64,000 nt of DNA, taken from Lysobacter sp. GX 14042. GTDB lineage: Bacteria > Pseudomonadota > Gammaproteobacteria > Xanthomonadales > Xanthomonadaceae. A program made the position numbers and the translations under genes. Location: the NCBI RefSeq assembly GCF_021390425.1, contig NZ_JAJUWY010000002.1:550129-614128 (forward strand), in the 5' to 3' direction. Each line of letters opens with the position of its first letter. Positions within the stretch are counted from its first letter, which is position 1. This document shows positions 46,144 through 55,195 of this stretch, one piece after another. Below the pieces are notes generated by a model, which saw only the letters and a list, made by a program, of their open reading frames with translations, did not search any database and was not told the origin of the DNA.

Positions 46144-46728
46144 TCAGTCTTCCGCGGCCGGGTGCGGGTCCTCGCGCAACGCAGCCATGAGGAACATCCG
46201 CGCCTTCTGCCAGTCTCGCCGGATGCTGCGCTCGGAGCGCTGCATCAGGGTGGCGATCTCCTGCTCGGCCAGCCCGGCGAAATAACGCAGCTCGACCACC
46301 CGGGCGAGCTTCTCGTCCACCCGCGCGAGCTGCTGCAGGGCCACGTCCAGCGCCAGCATGTCGTCGTCCAAGCGCAGGCCGCCCTCCAGGTCCTCGGGCA
46401 GGTCGGTTACCCGGTGCAGGTCGCCGCCGCGCTTGCGCGCCATGCGCTGGCGGGCGTAGTCGACCACCACCGAGCGCATCGCCGAGGCGGCGTAGGCGAA
46501 AAAGTGCGCGCGGTCGTCGAAATGGGTACCGCTGCGGCCCGCCAGCTTCAGGTAGGCCTCGTGGACCAGGGCGGTCGCGTCCAGGGTCTGGCCGTACTGG
46601 CCGGCGAGCTGGCGTCGCGCCATGCCGCGCAGTTCGCGGTACAGAGTCGCGAGGACCCGGTCCAGTGCTTCCCTGTCCCCGCCGCGCGCTGCATCCAGCA
46701 ATCGCGTGATGTCGGCGTCATCAGCCAT
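46144..46728 (-). CDS. ECF-family RNA polymerase sigma factor
   Basis: The 194-residue protein has sigma region 2 (YRELRGMARRQLAGQ, then TALVHEAYLKLAG and HFFAYAASAMRSVVVDYAR) and region 4 (VVELRYFAGLAEQEIATLMQRSERSIRRDW, in parts). It belongs to the Sigma70_ECF group that commonly sits beside Ser/Thr kinase genes and lacks an anti-sigma factor, as here. Control is likely by phosphorylation from the downstream kinase. The target promoters are unknown. Confidence 0.93.
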   Translation of the reverse strand: MADDADITRLLDAARGGDREALDRVLATLYRELRGMARRQLAGQYGQTLDATALVHEAYLKLAGRSGTHFDDRAHFFAYAASAMRSVVVDYARQRMARKRGGDLHRVTDLPEDLEGGLRLDDDMLALDVALQQLARVDEKLARVVELRYFAGLAEQEIATLMQRSERSIRRDWQKARMFLMAALREDPHPAAED

Positions 46729-46764
46729 CGTCGTCCCTCGAAGGTACGGCGGGACTATAGCGCC

Positions 46765-47577
46765 CTAGCGCTGGCAGCGTCCGCACCACACGCTGGCGCG
46801 CTGGCCGATCCGCGCCTCGCGCAGCCGCGCGCCACAGCGCGGGCACGGCTTGCCACCGCGGCCATAGACCGCCAGGTCCTGCACGAAATAGCCGGCACTG
46901 CCATCGGGGCTGACGAAATCGCGCAGCGTGGTGCCACCGCGCCCGATCGCCGCCTGCAGCACCGCCCGCACCTCGGCGGCCAGGCGCCGGTAGCGCTCGC
47001 GCGAGACCGAGCCGGCCGGCCGCAGCGGCGAGATGCCGGCGGCGAACAGTGCCTCGGCGGCGTAGATGTTGCCCACTCCGACCACCACCGTCTGGTCCAT
47101 CAGGAAGGCCTTGATCGGCCCGCGGCGGCCACGGCTGGCGGCGAACAGGTGGTCGCCGTGGAACTGCGGGCCCAGCGGCTCGGGCCCGAGCCGGGCCAGG
47201 AGCGGGTGCACCTGCCCGGTGGCCTGCCACAGCAGGCAGCCGAAACGCCGCGGGTCGTTGAAGCGCAATACCCGCCCGTCGTCCAGAGCGAGGTCGACAT
47301 GGTCGTGCGCGCGCACCGGCGTATCGCCGGGCAACACCCGCAGGCTGCCGGACATGCCCAGGTGCAGCAGCGCGCTGCCGGCACCGGTGTCCAGCAGCAG
47401 GTACTTCGCGCGCCGGCGGACCGCGGTGATCCGGTGGCCGGGCAGCAGCGAGGCGACCTCCGCGGCGATCGGCCAGCGCAGGTCCGGCCGGCGCAGCGTC
47501 GCCGCGGTCACGGCACGACCGGTGAGGTGCGGCTCCAGGCCGGCTCGGATGGTCTCGACTTCGGGCAGTTCGGGCAT
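46765..47577 (-). CDS. mutM: Formamidopyrimidine-DNA glycosylase
   Basis: The 270-residue protein begins MPELPEVETIRAGLEPHL, with catalytic Pro2, Glu3 and Glu6 after Met removal. The conserved GHRITAVRRRAKYLLL and MDQTVVVGVGNIYAAEALF are present. The C-terminal zinc finger is complete (CPRCGARLRE ... WCGRCQR). It removes 8-oxoguanine and formamidopyrimidines. It is divergent from the desaturase gene. Confidence 0.96.
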   Translation of the reverse strand: MPELPEVETIRAGLEPHLTGRAVTAATLRRPDLRWPIAAEVASLLPGHRITAVRRRAKYLLLDTGAGSALLHLGMSGSLRVLPGDTPVRAHDHVDLALDDGRVLRFNDPRRFGCLLWQATGQVHPLLARLGPEPLGPQFHGDHLFAASRGRRGPIKAFLMDQTVVVGVGNIYAAEALFAAGISPLRPAGSVSRERYRRLAAEVRAVLQAAIGRGGTTLRDFVSPDGSAGYFVQDLAVYGRGGKPCPRCGARLREARIGQRASVWCGRCQR

Positions 47578-47718
47578 CGCGGAAGTCTAGTGCCGGCCAT
47601 GGCCGCGGGCGACTGAACGAGGCGCCGCACATGGCGGGAGCGCCGCGATTCGCGGCCGGCGCGGTGGCATGATGGAGGGCGCACCGCACACACCCGCTCC
47701 CCGGAGTCCGTTTCCCCG

Positions 47719-48900
47719 ATGCCCGCTTCCCTGCTCGACTTCCTCGCCGGCGGCCTGCTGCAGGCCAGCCCTGGCTGGCTGCTGGCCTACTTCCTGGTCG
47801 CCACCCAGCTCACCATCTTCTCGGTGACCCTCTACCTGCACCGCTCGATGACCCACCGCGGCGTCGACTTCCACCCGGCGCTGGGCCACTTCTTCCGCTT
47901 CTGGCTGTGGCTGACCACCTCGATGATCACCCGCGAGTGGGTGGCCATCCACCGCAAGCACCACGCCACCTGCGAGACCGAGGAGGACCCGCACAGCCCG
48001 CAGACCCGTGGCATCCGCACGGTGTTCTGGCGCGGCGTGGAGCTGTACCGCGAGGCGCGCGCCGACCGCGCGTCGATCGAGAAGTACGGCAGGGGCTGTC
48101 CCGATGACGGGATCGAGCGCCGGCTCTACACCCCGCACGCGACGATGGGCCCGGTGCTGTTGCTGGTCCTGAGCTTCACCCTGTTCGGCTTCGCCGGCGT
48201 GGCGATGTGGGCGCTGCAGATGGCCTGGATCCCGTTCTGGGCCGCGGGCGTGGTCAACGGTCTAGGCCACTGGTGGGGCTACCGCAACTTCGAGACCACC
48301 GACAAGGCCACCAACCTGACTCCCTGGGCGTTCTGGATCGGCGGCGAGGAGCTGCACAACAACCACCACGCGTTCCCGAGCTCGGCACGGTTCTCGATGC
48401 GCCGCTTCGAGTTCGACATCGGCTGGTCGGCGATCCGCGCGCTGCAGGCGCTGCGGCTGGCGAAGGTACTGCGGGTCGCGCCGACGCTGGACGTGCGCCC
48501 CAACATCGCCATGCCCGACCGCGAAACCCTGCGGGCGCTGCTGGCGATCCGCTTCCAGGCGATGACCGATTACTACCGCCGGGTGACCCTGCCGGCGCTG
48601 CGCGAATCCGACGCCCGGCTGCCGCGCAAGCTGCGTCGCGGCCTGGCCGACGGCGGCCGCTGGCTGGACGCCGACAAGCGCGCGCGGCTCGAGGCCTGGC
48701 TCGACGAGCGCCCGCAGATGGCGACCCTGGCGGCCTACCGCCAGCGCCTGCAGCAGGTGCTCGACGAGCGCTCCCACGACGCCCAGGAAACCCTTGCCCG
48801 CCTGCACAGCTGGTGCACCGAGGCCGAGGCCAGCGGCATCAAGGCGCTGCAGCAGTTCTCCGCCCGACTCAAGGGCTACACGCTGGTGCAGCCCGCCTGA
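47719..48900 (+). CDS. Fatty acid (acyl-lipid/acyl-CoA) desaturase
   Basis: The 393-residue membrane protein has the three histidine boxes of membrane desaturases: HRSMTH, HRKHH (AIHRKHHATC) and HNNHH (EELHNNHHAFP). Four to five transmembrane helices flank them (YFLVATQLTIFSVTLYL, LLLVLSFTLFGFAGVAMW). It introduces a double bond, probably at delta-9, into acyl chains. The C-terminal ~150 residues are charged helices. Substrate form (CoA, ACP or lipid) cannot be read from sequence. Confidence 0.9.
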   Translation: MPASLLDFLAGGLLQASPGWLLAYFLVATQLTIFSVTLYLHRSMTHRGVDFHPALGHFFRFWLWLTTSMITREWVAIHRKHHATCETEEDPHSPQTRGIRTVFWRGVELYREARADRASIEKYGRGCPDDGIERRLYTPHATMGPVLLLVLSFTLFGFAGVAMWALQMAWIPFWAAGVVNGLGHWWGYRNFETTDKATNLTPWAFWIGGEELHNNHHAFPSSARFSMRRFEFDIGWSAIRALQALRLAKVLRVAPTLDVRPNIAMPDRETLRALLAIRFQAMTDYYRRVTLPALRESDARLPRKLRRGLADGGRWLDADKRARLEAWLDERPQMATLAAYRQRLQQVLDERSHDAQETLARLHSWCTEAEASGIKALQQFSARLKGYTLVQPA

Positions 48901-48908
48901 GCCGCGCG

Positions 48909-49253
48909 GTGCGCCCCGTTCCCGCGCTGCTCGCGGCGGCCTGCCTGGCCTGCGCCAGCCTTCCGCTGGCGGCGCAGGTCGGCGACAGCGCGGGCTACCT
49001 GGCGCGCATGGACGCCGATGGTGACGGCCGGGTCTCGCTGGCCGAGTACCAGCAATGGATGGGCTATGCGTTCGACAGGATGGACGCCGACGGCGACGGT
49101 GTCCTGCGCGGCGACGAGTTGCCGGGCGGGCGTGGCGCGCCGGTCACCCGCGAGCGGCACCAGGCCGCGCTGGCTGCGGGTTTCGCCCGCCAGGACCGCA
49201 ATGGGGACGGCCAGCTGGACGCGCGGGAGCTGGCGGCGCCGCCGGCGCACTGA
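48909..49253 (+). CDS. Exported EF-hand calcium-binding protein
   Basis: The 114-residue protein starts at a GTG 9 bp after the desaturase stop. It has a signal peptide (ALLAAACLACASLPLAAQ) and three EF-hand loops: DADGDGRVSLAE, DADGDGVLRGDE and DRNGDGQLDARE, each with the D-x-D/N-x-D-G ligands. It probably binds calcium in the periplasm. The start is inferred; no ATG precedes the signal peptide. Confidence 0.8.
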   Translation: MRPVPALLAAACLACASLPLAAQVGDSAGYLARMDADGDGRVSLAEYQQWMGYAFDRMDADGDGVLRGDELPGGRGAPVTRERHQAALAAGFARQDRNGDGQLDARELAAPPAH

Positions 49254-49328
49254 CCCGGCCGAACGTCACCACGGCACCTGAACAGCCCCGGCGCGACACT
49301 CGCCGCTTCGCTGCCGAGGGTGCTGTCC

Positions 49329-50660
49329 ATGGAGCTGTTGGCCGATCCCGCCATATGGGCGGGGTTCCTGACCCTGGTCGTGCTCGAGCTGGTGCTCGGC
49401 ATCGACAACCTGGTGTTCATCGCGATCCTGGTCGGCAAGCTGCCGCCGGAGCACCGGGACAAGGCGCGGGTGCTCGGCCTGAGCCTGGCACTGGGCATGC
49501 GCCTGGCGTTGCTGGCCGTGCTGTCGTGGATCATGGGACTGACCCGGCCGCTGGTCACGGTCTTCGACCGGGGATTTTCCGGGCGCGACCTGATCCTGCT
49601 GGGCGGTGGCCTGTTCCTGCTCTACAAGGCGACCACCGAGCTCCACGCCCACCTGGAGGGCGGCGAAAACGGGTCCGGCGCCAACCCGGCGTACGCCGGC
49701 TTCGGCATGGCGGTCGTGCAGATCGTTGCCCTGGACCTGGTGTTCTCGCTGGACTCGGTCATCACCGCCGTCGGCATGGTCAACGACCTGCCGGTGATGA
49801 TGGCCGCGGTGATCGTCGCGGTGATGCTGATGCTGGTGGCCAGCAAGCCCCTCACCACCTTCGTCAACAGCCACCCCACGGTGGTGGTGCTCGCGCTGGG
49901 ATTCCTGCTGGTGATCGGGTTCAGCCTGGTCGCCGACGGCCTGGGCTTCCACATCCCCAAGGGCTACCTGTATGCGGCGATCGGCTTTTCGATCCTGATC
50001 GAGACGCTGAACCAGTGGGCCAGGCGCAAGCAGGCCAAGGCCGTGGGCGGGATACCGGCGCGGCAACGGACCACCGACGCGGTGATGCGCCTGCTCGGCG
50101 GCGAGGATGCCGGCAATGCGCCCGGACCGGCGGTCACCCCCGGCGACCGCCTGGCCGGCCAGGCACCGGCCACCGGCCTGTACCCGGCCGAGCAGGACAT
50201 GATCCGCGGGGTGCTGCGCCTGGCCGAGCGACCGGTGACCAGCCTGATGGTGCCGCGCGACAGGGTGGTGTGGATCGACGCGGCCGCGGGACGCGACCAC
50301 GCCCGCGAAGTGCTGGCCTCGACCAGCCATACGCGCATGCTGGTATCCGAGGGCGCGCTGGACAACCTCAGGGGCGTGGTGCAGTCACGCGACCTGCTGG
50401 CGGCACTGCTCGAGGACGGTGGCAGCGTGCTCGATCGCGCCATGCGCCAGCCGCTGCGGGTCCCGGAGGCCACGACCGCACTGCAGGCACTGGAGCTGGT
50501 GCGCGGGCATCCGATCCCGCTGGCGGTGGTCTGTGATGCGGACGACAGGGTGGCCGGCCTGTTCACCGCCAACGACCTGCTGGCGGCGATCGCCGGCGAC
50601 CTGGCCGACACCCGCACCGCCGCCACAGCGACTCCCGATGCCACGCGAACGCCGAATTGA
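49329..50660 (+). CDS. TerC-family membrane protein with C-terminal CBS pair
   Basis: The 443-residue protein has a TerC domain with seven to eight transmembrane helices (residues 1-235), keeping the acidic motifs [14 protein letters not shown] and [18 protein letters not shown]. Two CBS domains follow at about residues 300-430 ([30 protein letters not shown] ... [15 protein letters not shown]). This is the YoaE/YegH layout without a CorC domain. Some TerC proteins export Mn2+ and CBS domains sense adenosyl ligands; the substrate here is inferred at best. ATG 49329 is preferred to 49320. Confidence 0.9.
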   Translation: MELLADPAIWAGFLTLVVLELVLGIDNLVFIAILVGKLPPEHRDKARVLGLSLALGMRLALLAVLSWIMGLTRPLVTVFDRGFSGRDLILLGGGLFLLYKATTELHAHLEGGENGSGANPAYAGFGMAVVQIVALDLVFSLDSVITAVGMVNDLPVMMAAVIVAVMLMLVASKPLTTFVNSHPTVVVLALGFLLVIGFSLVADGLGFHIPKGYLYAAIGFSILIETLNQWARRKQAKAVGGIPARQRTTDAVMRLLGGEDAGNAPGPAVTPGDRLAGQAPATGLYPAEQDMIRGVLRLAERPVTSLMVPRDRVVWIDAAAGRDHAREVLASTSHTRMLVSEGALDNLRGVVQSRDLLAALLEDGGSVLDRAMRQPLRVPEATTALQALELVRGHPIPLAVVCDADDRVAGLFTANDLLAAIAGDLADTRTAATATPDATRTPN

Positions 50661-50719
50661 CCGCGGCTTAATGCCTTCGGGCCGACACTCATCGGCCCGG
50701 TCGCGACAGGAGCCGCGTG

Positions 50720-50992
50720 ATGAAAGGACAGCCTCGTCACTCCCCTGATGCGGAGGGCCGCGACGGTGCCGCGATGGCCGCAGCCTGCACCCTCGGCATC
50801 GAAGCCCGGGCCTATTTCGGTGCGCGCCCCTGGGCGGAGATCGAACCGACCCTGTCGCAATGCTGGGAGCGCAACTACGGCCACCTGGGCACCTGGACCC
50901 GGGTGGTGGAGTCCGCGTACAGCGCCTGGAGCTACCAGCGCCCGCGCATGATGCTGGTGCCGGATCCGCCGTTCGGGGAGGTGGCGTCATGA
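50720..50992 (+). CDS. Small hypothetical protein
   Basis: The 90-residue protein has AGGAG 7 bp before the ATG. The central part is aromatic and looks folded (EARAYFGARPWAEIEPTLSQ, then CWERNYGHLGTWTRVVESAYS). It has no signal peptide or membrane segment. Its stop overlaps the start of the next small gene (ATGA), so the two are likely translationally coupled. I do not recognise the family. Confidence 0.7.
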   Translation: MKGQPRHSPDAEGRDGAAMAAACTLGIEARAYFGARPWAEIEPTLSQCWERNYGHLGTWTRVVESAYSAWSYQRPRMMLVPDPPFGEVAS

Positions 50993-51177
50993 CCCCGCGC
51001 GCGGGCAGCTGGACCGCCCCGAGCTACCCGCCGCCCACCGGCGTGCTGGTGGGCGGACCCTACGGATTGCTCGATACGGCAGCACCGACCGTCCAGGCCG
51101 GCCAGCCCGCACCGCGCCCCCTGGCACCGCCAGCGGCACCCGCCCTTCGGCCGGCGGACATGCGGCCGCACGGCTGA
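50989..51177 (+). CDS. Small proline-rich hypothetical protein
   Basis: The 62-residue protein is overlapped by the stop of the previous gene. It is rich in Pro, Ala and Gly (SYPPPTGVLVGGPYGLLD ... APRPLAPPAAPALRP) and probably disordered. Coupling to the previous gene is the main support; composition alone would not be convincing. Confidence 0.55.
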   Translation: MTPRAGSWTAPSYPPPTGVLVGGPYGLLDTAAPTVQAGQPAPRPLAPPAAPALRPADMRPHG

Positions 51178-51253
51178 GCCGGCCCGCCACTCCGGCACGG
51201 CAGTGACACGCGGCACAGTTCATGACTTTCCCGTGACAAATTTGACCCATCTT

Positions 51254-51268
51254 TGACGCTGAACGTCA
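51254..51268. promoter_or_regulatory. 15-bp palindrome TGACG-N5-CGTCA, copy 3 (upstream of the P-domain protease)
   Basis: TGACGCTGAACGTCA has the same 5-bp arms and spacing as the two copies upstream of the adhesin gene. It lies 74-88 bp before the protease ATG, a usual operator distance. Confidence 0.55.
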
Positions 51269-51341
51269 GCCGAATGGCGGATGCTCGGGCTCCCGGCGGT
51301 CCCTTGACTGTCGGGCTGGCCCTTCAACAGCAGGTATCCGC

Positions 51342-53120
51342 ATGTCCACAGCTGACCGTCGTTCCCTGCGCCGTACGGCGCTCGCCGTCGCCACCGCTGC
51401 CGTGCTCGCCGTGGCCGCCACAACCGCATCCGCCGCGGGCGATGCGGTGATCAATACCTCGAGCCTGGAATCGGGCGAGAGCCACGACCGTTTCATCGTC
51501 AAGTACCGCGAGGGCAGCCCCCAGCGCAGCAGTGACAGCGCGCTGCAACAGTCGCTGCAGACTGCCGGGCGCGCCTCCCTTCAGGGGTCGGCACTGGGCC
51601 TGCAGAAGCTCCGCCGGACCGCCACCGGGGCGGAGGTGCTGCAGACCGCACGCAAGCTCGACCGCGCCGATGCCGAGGCACTGATGCGCCGGCTGGCCGC
51701 CGACCCCGCGGTGGAGTACGTCGAGGTCGACCAGAAGATGTACCCGGCGTTGACCCCGAACGACACCTACTACACCAGCAACCAGTGGCACTACTTCGAA
51801 TCCACCGGGGGCATCCGCGCCAACCAGGCATGGGACCGGACCACTGGCGCCGGCGTGGTGGTGGCCGTGCTCGACACCGGCATCACCAACCACAGCGACC
51901 TCAACGCCAACATCCTGCCCGGCTACGACTTCATCAGCGACGCGACGGTGGCAGGCGACGGCAACGGCCGCGACTCCGACCCCAGCGACCCGGGCGACTA
52001 CTACGGCGGCGACAGCTCCAGCTGGCACGGCACCCACGTGGCCGGCACCATCGCCGCGGTCACCAACAACAACAAGGGCGTGGCCGGCGTCGCGCATGGC
52101 GCCAGGGTGGTGCCGGTGCGCGTACTGGGCCGGGGCGGCGGCTACCTGTCGGACATTGCCGACGGCATCGTCTGGGCCGCCGGCGGCAGCGTCTCCGGCG
52201 TGCCGGCCAATGCCAATCCCGCCGAGGTCATCAACATGAGCCTGGGCGGCAGCGGCAGCTGTTCGTCGACCTACCAGAGCGCGATCAATTCGGCGGTCAA
52301 CCGCGGCACCACGGTCGTCGTGGCGGCCGGCAATTCCAATGCCAACGTCAGCGGCTTCAACCCCGGCAACTGCTCCAACGTGGTCTCCGTGGCCTCCACC
52401 ACCCGCCAGGGCGCGCGCTCGAGCTTTTCCAACTACGGCAGCCTGATCGATGTCTCGGCACCCGGCAGCGACATCGCCTCGACCATCAACACCGGCAGCA
52501 CCACCCCCTCGGCCGAGGGCTACAGCCTGATGTCCGGCACCTCGATGGCGGCGCCGCACGTGGCCGGCGTGGTCGCGCTGATGCAGGCCGCCGCCGGTGG
52601 CGGGCTGACCCCGGCGCAGGTCGAGCAGACGCTCAAGAGCACCGCGAGGTCGCTGCCCGGCAGCTGCTCGAGCGGCTGCGGGGCGGGCATCGTCGATGCG
52701 AACGCGGCAGTCGCCGCGGTCGCCGGCGGCGGCAACCCGGGTGGCCCCGGCCAGCCCGGCGATCCGGGCGGCGGCACGCAGACCTACAGCAACGGCGGCG
52801 ACTACGCGATCCCGAGTCCCGGCACGGTCGACAGCCCGATCAGCATCTCCGGCCGCAGCGGCAACGCACCCAACCCGACCCGGGTGGACGTGGACATCCG
52901 GCACAGCTACCGCGGCGACCTGCAGGTCGACCTGGTCGCACCGGACGGCTCCACCTACCGGATCAAGAGCGCCAACGGCAGCGACAGCGCCGACAACGTG
53001 ATCGGCTACGCCAACCTCAACCTGTCCAGTGAGCAGATCAACGGCACCTGGCGCTTGCGGGTGCGCGATCACTACAGCGGGGATACCGGCTACATCAACA
53101 GCTGGAGCATCACCTTCTGA
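51342..53120 (+). CDS. Secreted S8 serine protease with C-terminal P (proprotein convertase) domain
   Basis: The 592-residue protein has a signal peptide (to TTASAAG), a propeptide containing DRFIVKYREGS and VEYVEVDQKMYP, and a subtilase domain with Asp in VVAVLDTGITNHSD, His in SWHGTHVAGTI and Ser in MSGTSMAAPHVAGV; the oxyanion Asn is in VVAAGNSNANVS. A Gly/Pro linker leads to a P/homoB domain (VDVDIRHSYRGDLQVDLVAP to GYINSWSITF). It is close to the protease at 30.8-32.6 kb in the catalytic part but differs in its C-terminal domain. It resembles the main extracellular protease of Xanthomonas/Lysobacter. Confidence 0.94.
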   Translation: MSTADRRSLRRTALAVATAAVLAVAATTASAAGDAVINTSSLESGESHDRFIVKYREGSPQRSSDSALQQSLQTAGRASLQGSALGLQKLRRTATGAEVLQTARKLDRADAEALMRRLAADPAVEYVEVDQKMYPALTPNDTYYTSNQWHYFESTGGIRANQAWDRTTGAGVVVAVLDTGITNHSDLNANILPGYDFISDATVAGDGNGRDSDPSDPGDYYGGDSSSWHGTHVAGTIAAVTNNNKGVAGVAHGARVVPVRVLGRGGGYLSDIADGIVWAAGGSVSGVPANANPAEVINMSLGGSGSCSSTYQSAINSAVNRGTTVVVAAGNSNANVSGFNPGNCSNVVSVASTTRQGARSSFSNYGSLIDVSAPGSDIASTINTGSTTPSAEGYSLMSGTSMAAPHVAGVVALMQAAAGGGLTPAQVEQTLKSTARSLPGSCSSGCGAGIVDANAAVAAVAGGGNPGGPGQPGDPGGGTQTYSNGGDYAIPSPGTVDSPISISGRSGNAPNPTRVDVDIRHSYRGDLQVDLVAPDGSTYRIKSANGSDSADNVIGYANLNLSSEQINGTWRLRVRDHYSGDTGYINSWSITF

Positions 53121-53254
53121 CCTGCGCGGGCGGCGGGTGACCGATGCCATCCGCCCTCCCGGCACGCGCGGCCGCCTCCCCGGCGGTCGCGCTGTTTTGG
53201 GCCGCATCGCGGTAATGGCTAGACTGCGCCGAGTCCCGCGACCCGAGTTCCCCG

Positions 53255-54127
53255 ATGCACCCGACCTTGCCACGCTCCCTGCTGCTCGCCTCCGTCCTCG
53301 TCCTCGCCGGCTGCGTCCACCAGCCCGCCCGGCTTGCGAGCCCGGGCGCACAGGCCGACGACAATCTCAACGCCGTGCTGTGGATGCAGGCCTCGCAGGA
53401 ATACCGCGCCGCCTCGATCCAGACCTGGCGGGCGGCGCTGCTGCAGCTGGACCGGGCCCTGGCCGATCCGCACTGGGATGCGCTGGTCCCGTCCGAACGG
53501 GCCAACCCACCGGCGGACCTGCCGCCGGCGGTGATCGTCGACATCGACGAAACCGTACTCGACAACTCGCCCTACCAGGCCCGGATGGTGCTCGACGGCA
53601 CCACTTACGACAGCGGCACCTGGGCGGCATGGGTCGATGAAGGCAAGGCGGACGCAATCCCCGGAGTGCTCGAATTCACCCGCGCGGCGCAGGCGCGCGG
53701 GGTCACCGTCTTCTACCTGAGCAACCGGACCGAGGCGCAGCAGGCACCCAGCCTGGCCAACCTGCGCAAGGTCGGCCTGCCGGTGGCGGGCGAACACGTG
53801 TTCCTGGGCAAGGGCGCCGAAGTGCCGGGCTGCACCCAAGCCTCGTCGGGCGACAAGCAATGCCGCCGCCAGCTGGTCGGCCGCAGCCACCGGGTGCTGA
53901 TGCAGTTCGGTGACCAGCTGGGCGATTTCGTCGAGGTGTCCGACAACACTCCGCCGGGCCGTGACCGGCTGATGAGCGAGCACGGCGACTGGTTCGGCGA
54001 GCGCTGGTGGATGCTGCCCAACCCGACCTATGGGGACTGGCAGCCGGCGGTGTTCGGCAACGACTGGAGCCTGCCGCCGCAGGCGCAGCGCGCAGCCAAG
54101 CTCCGTGCGCTCCGGCCGGCGCGTTGA
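53255..54127 (+). CDS. Class C acid phosphatase / 5'-nucleotidase, lipoprotein e(P4) family
   Basis: The 290-residue HAD-superfamily lipoprotein has signal and lipobox VLVLAGC (Cys at about 18). The class C motif VIVDIDETVLDNSPYQ (D-x-D-E-T) supplies the nucleophile and proton donor; FYLSNRTEAQ is motif II, and QFGDQLGDF / NPTYGDW are near the end. It hydrolyses phosphomonoesters such as NMN or nucleotides at the outer membrane to allow uptake. It is monocistronic; a candidate sRNA follows. Confidence 0.94.
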   Translation: MHPTLPRSLLLASVLVLAGCVHQPARLASPGAQADDNLNAVLWMQASQEYRAASIQTWRAALLQLDRALADPHWDALVPSERANPPADLPPAVIVDIDETVLDNSPYQARMVLDGTTYDSGTWAAWVDEGKADAIPGVLEFTRAAQARGVTVFYLSNRTEAQQAPSLANLRKVGLPVAGEHVFLGKGAEVPGCTQASSGDKQCRRQLVGRSHRVLMQFGDQLGDFVEVSDNTPPGRDRLMSEHGDWFGERWWMLPNPTYGDWQPAVFGNDWSLPPQAQRAAKLRALRPAR

Positions 54128-54169
54128 GCGCCACGGTGCATCAAGCACTTGAACGCCAATCCGCACGCA

Positions 54170-54278
54170 TTGCGTCAGCATCGGGCAGCGGCTAAGCTGC
54201 CGGCGTCCGGCCATTTGGCCGGCGCCATGTCGTTCCGGCCACGGCCGGTTTCAAGGAGGCCTCCAGGCCTCCTTTTTT
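54170..54278 (+). ncRNA. Candidate small RNA with promoter and intrinsic terminator
   Basis: A sigma-70-like promoter TTGCGT-N17-TAAGCT (54170-54198) would start a transcript of about 75 nt near 54205. It folds into CCGGCC-ATTT-GGCCGG (54207-54222), then CCGGCC...GGCCGG (54235-54248). It ends in a terminator AAGGAGGCCT-CC-AGGCCTCCTT with a T-run to 54278. No ORF fits. It may be a free sRNA or an attenuator leader for the lipoprotein gene at 54308. Confidence 0.5.
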
Positions 54279-54307
54279 CTTTTCCGTCAGGAGAAAGCCG
54301 GCAACGC

Positions 54308-55195
54308 ATGTCCCTGGCTCCGCTACGCCACCTCGCGCCGCTGCTGCTCGCCGCCGCCTTCGCGCTGGTGCTGGCGTCCTGCCGGAACGCCGAGTCCCCG
54401 GCCATCGAGACCGCCGGCACGCCGGTCGAGGCGGTCACCCGGCTGGTCGACGACCTGCGGCGCAACGATCCGGCCGCCTATGCGCGCCACTCGGTGCCGC
54501 CCGCGCTGCACCGCCAGGCCGCCGAGGCCTGGGCCGCCGGCACCAGCACCTGGCCGCTGAGTGCACTGCCGCTGGACGAGCACCTGCCGGCACTGCTCGC
54601 CACCCTCGCCGCGCCACAGTCGGAAAAGACCCTGCTGGCCGGCTACAACCGGCAGTTCGCCGGGGCCCACCGCGAACTGCGCACCGCGGCCGCCACCCTG
54701 GGCCTGTTCGCCACCCAGTACGTCGCCTCCGCCGAGGACTACAGCGTCGAACAACGCAGCCATTACACCCAAATGGTGACGGCGCTGGCCGACTGGGGCC
54801 GCAGTGCGCCGCTGGGTGACCCGGCGCTGGCGCGCGAGGCCCTGCCGCAGCTGGTGGGCGCCGCCCGGACCACCGGCCTGGCCGCTCCCGACGCCCTGCG
54901 CCGCACCGGCATGGAGCGCAGCCTGGAGCGGCTGGGGCCGCTCATGGGCCGCTTCAAGCAGGTCCTGGAGCTGTACGGGCTGGACGCGGATGCCGCCCTG
55001 GACAGCGTGCGGTTGCAACTGGTGGAGCAGACCGGCGAGCGTGCGAAGGTCGGTCTGGAGTACGAACTGGGCGGCCACACGGTACGGGCGGTGCTGCTGA
55101 TGGAGCGTCGCGAAGGACAGTGGTACCCCGCGCGCACCCTGGAGCGGCTGGAGGCCGCACTGGGCACGGCGGCGCCACCGCCGCAGCCGGCATAA
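54308..55195 (+). CDS. Lipoprotein of unknown function, coupled to plsB
   Basis: The 295-residue protein has a lipobox (ALVLASC at about residue 24). The mature part is mostly helical, with Ala/Leu-rich stretches (TLGLFATQYVASAEDYSVEQR and FKQVLELYGLDADAALDSVRL, in parts). A C-terminal strand pair (KVGLEYELGGHTVRAVLLMER) ends it. CAGGAGA precedes the ATG. Its TAA overlaps the possible plsB ATG (TAATG). I do not recognise a named family. An intrinsic terminator 30 bp upstream separates or attenuates it from upstream transcription. Confidence 0.82.
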   Translation: MSLAPLRHLAPLLLAAAFALVLASCRNAESPAIETAGTPVEAVTRLVDDLRRNDPAAYARHSVPPALHRQAAEAWAAGTSTWPLSALPLDEHLPALLATLAAPQSEKTLLAGYNRQFAGAHRELRTAAATLGLFATQYVASAEDYSVEQRSHYTQMVTALADWGRSAPLGDPALAREALPQLVGAARTTGLAAPDALRRTGMERSLERLGPLMGRFKQVLELYGLDADAALDSVRLQLVEQTGERAKVGLEYELGGHTVRAVLLMERREGQWYPARTLERLEAALGTAAPPPQPA

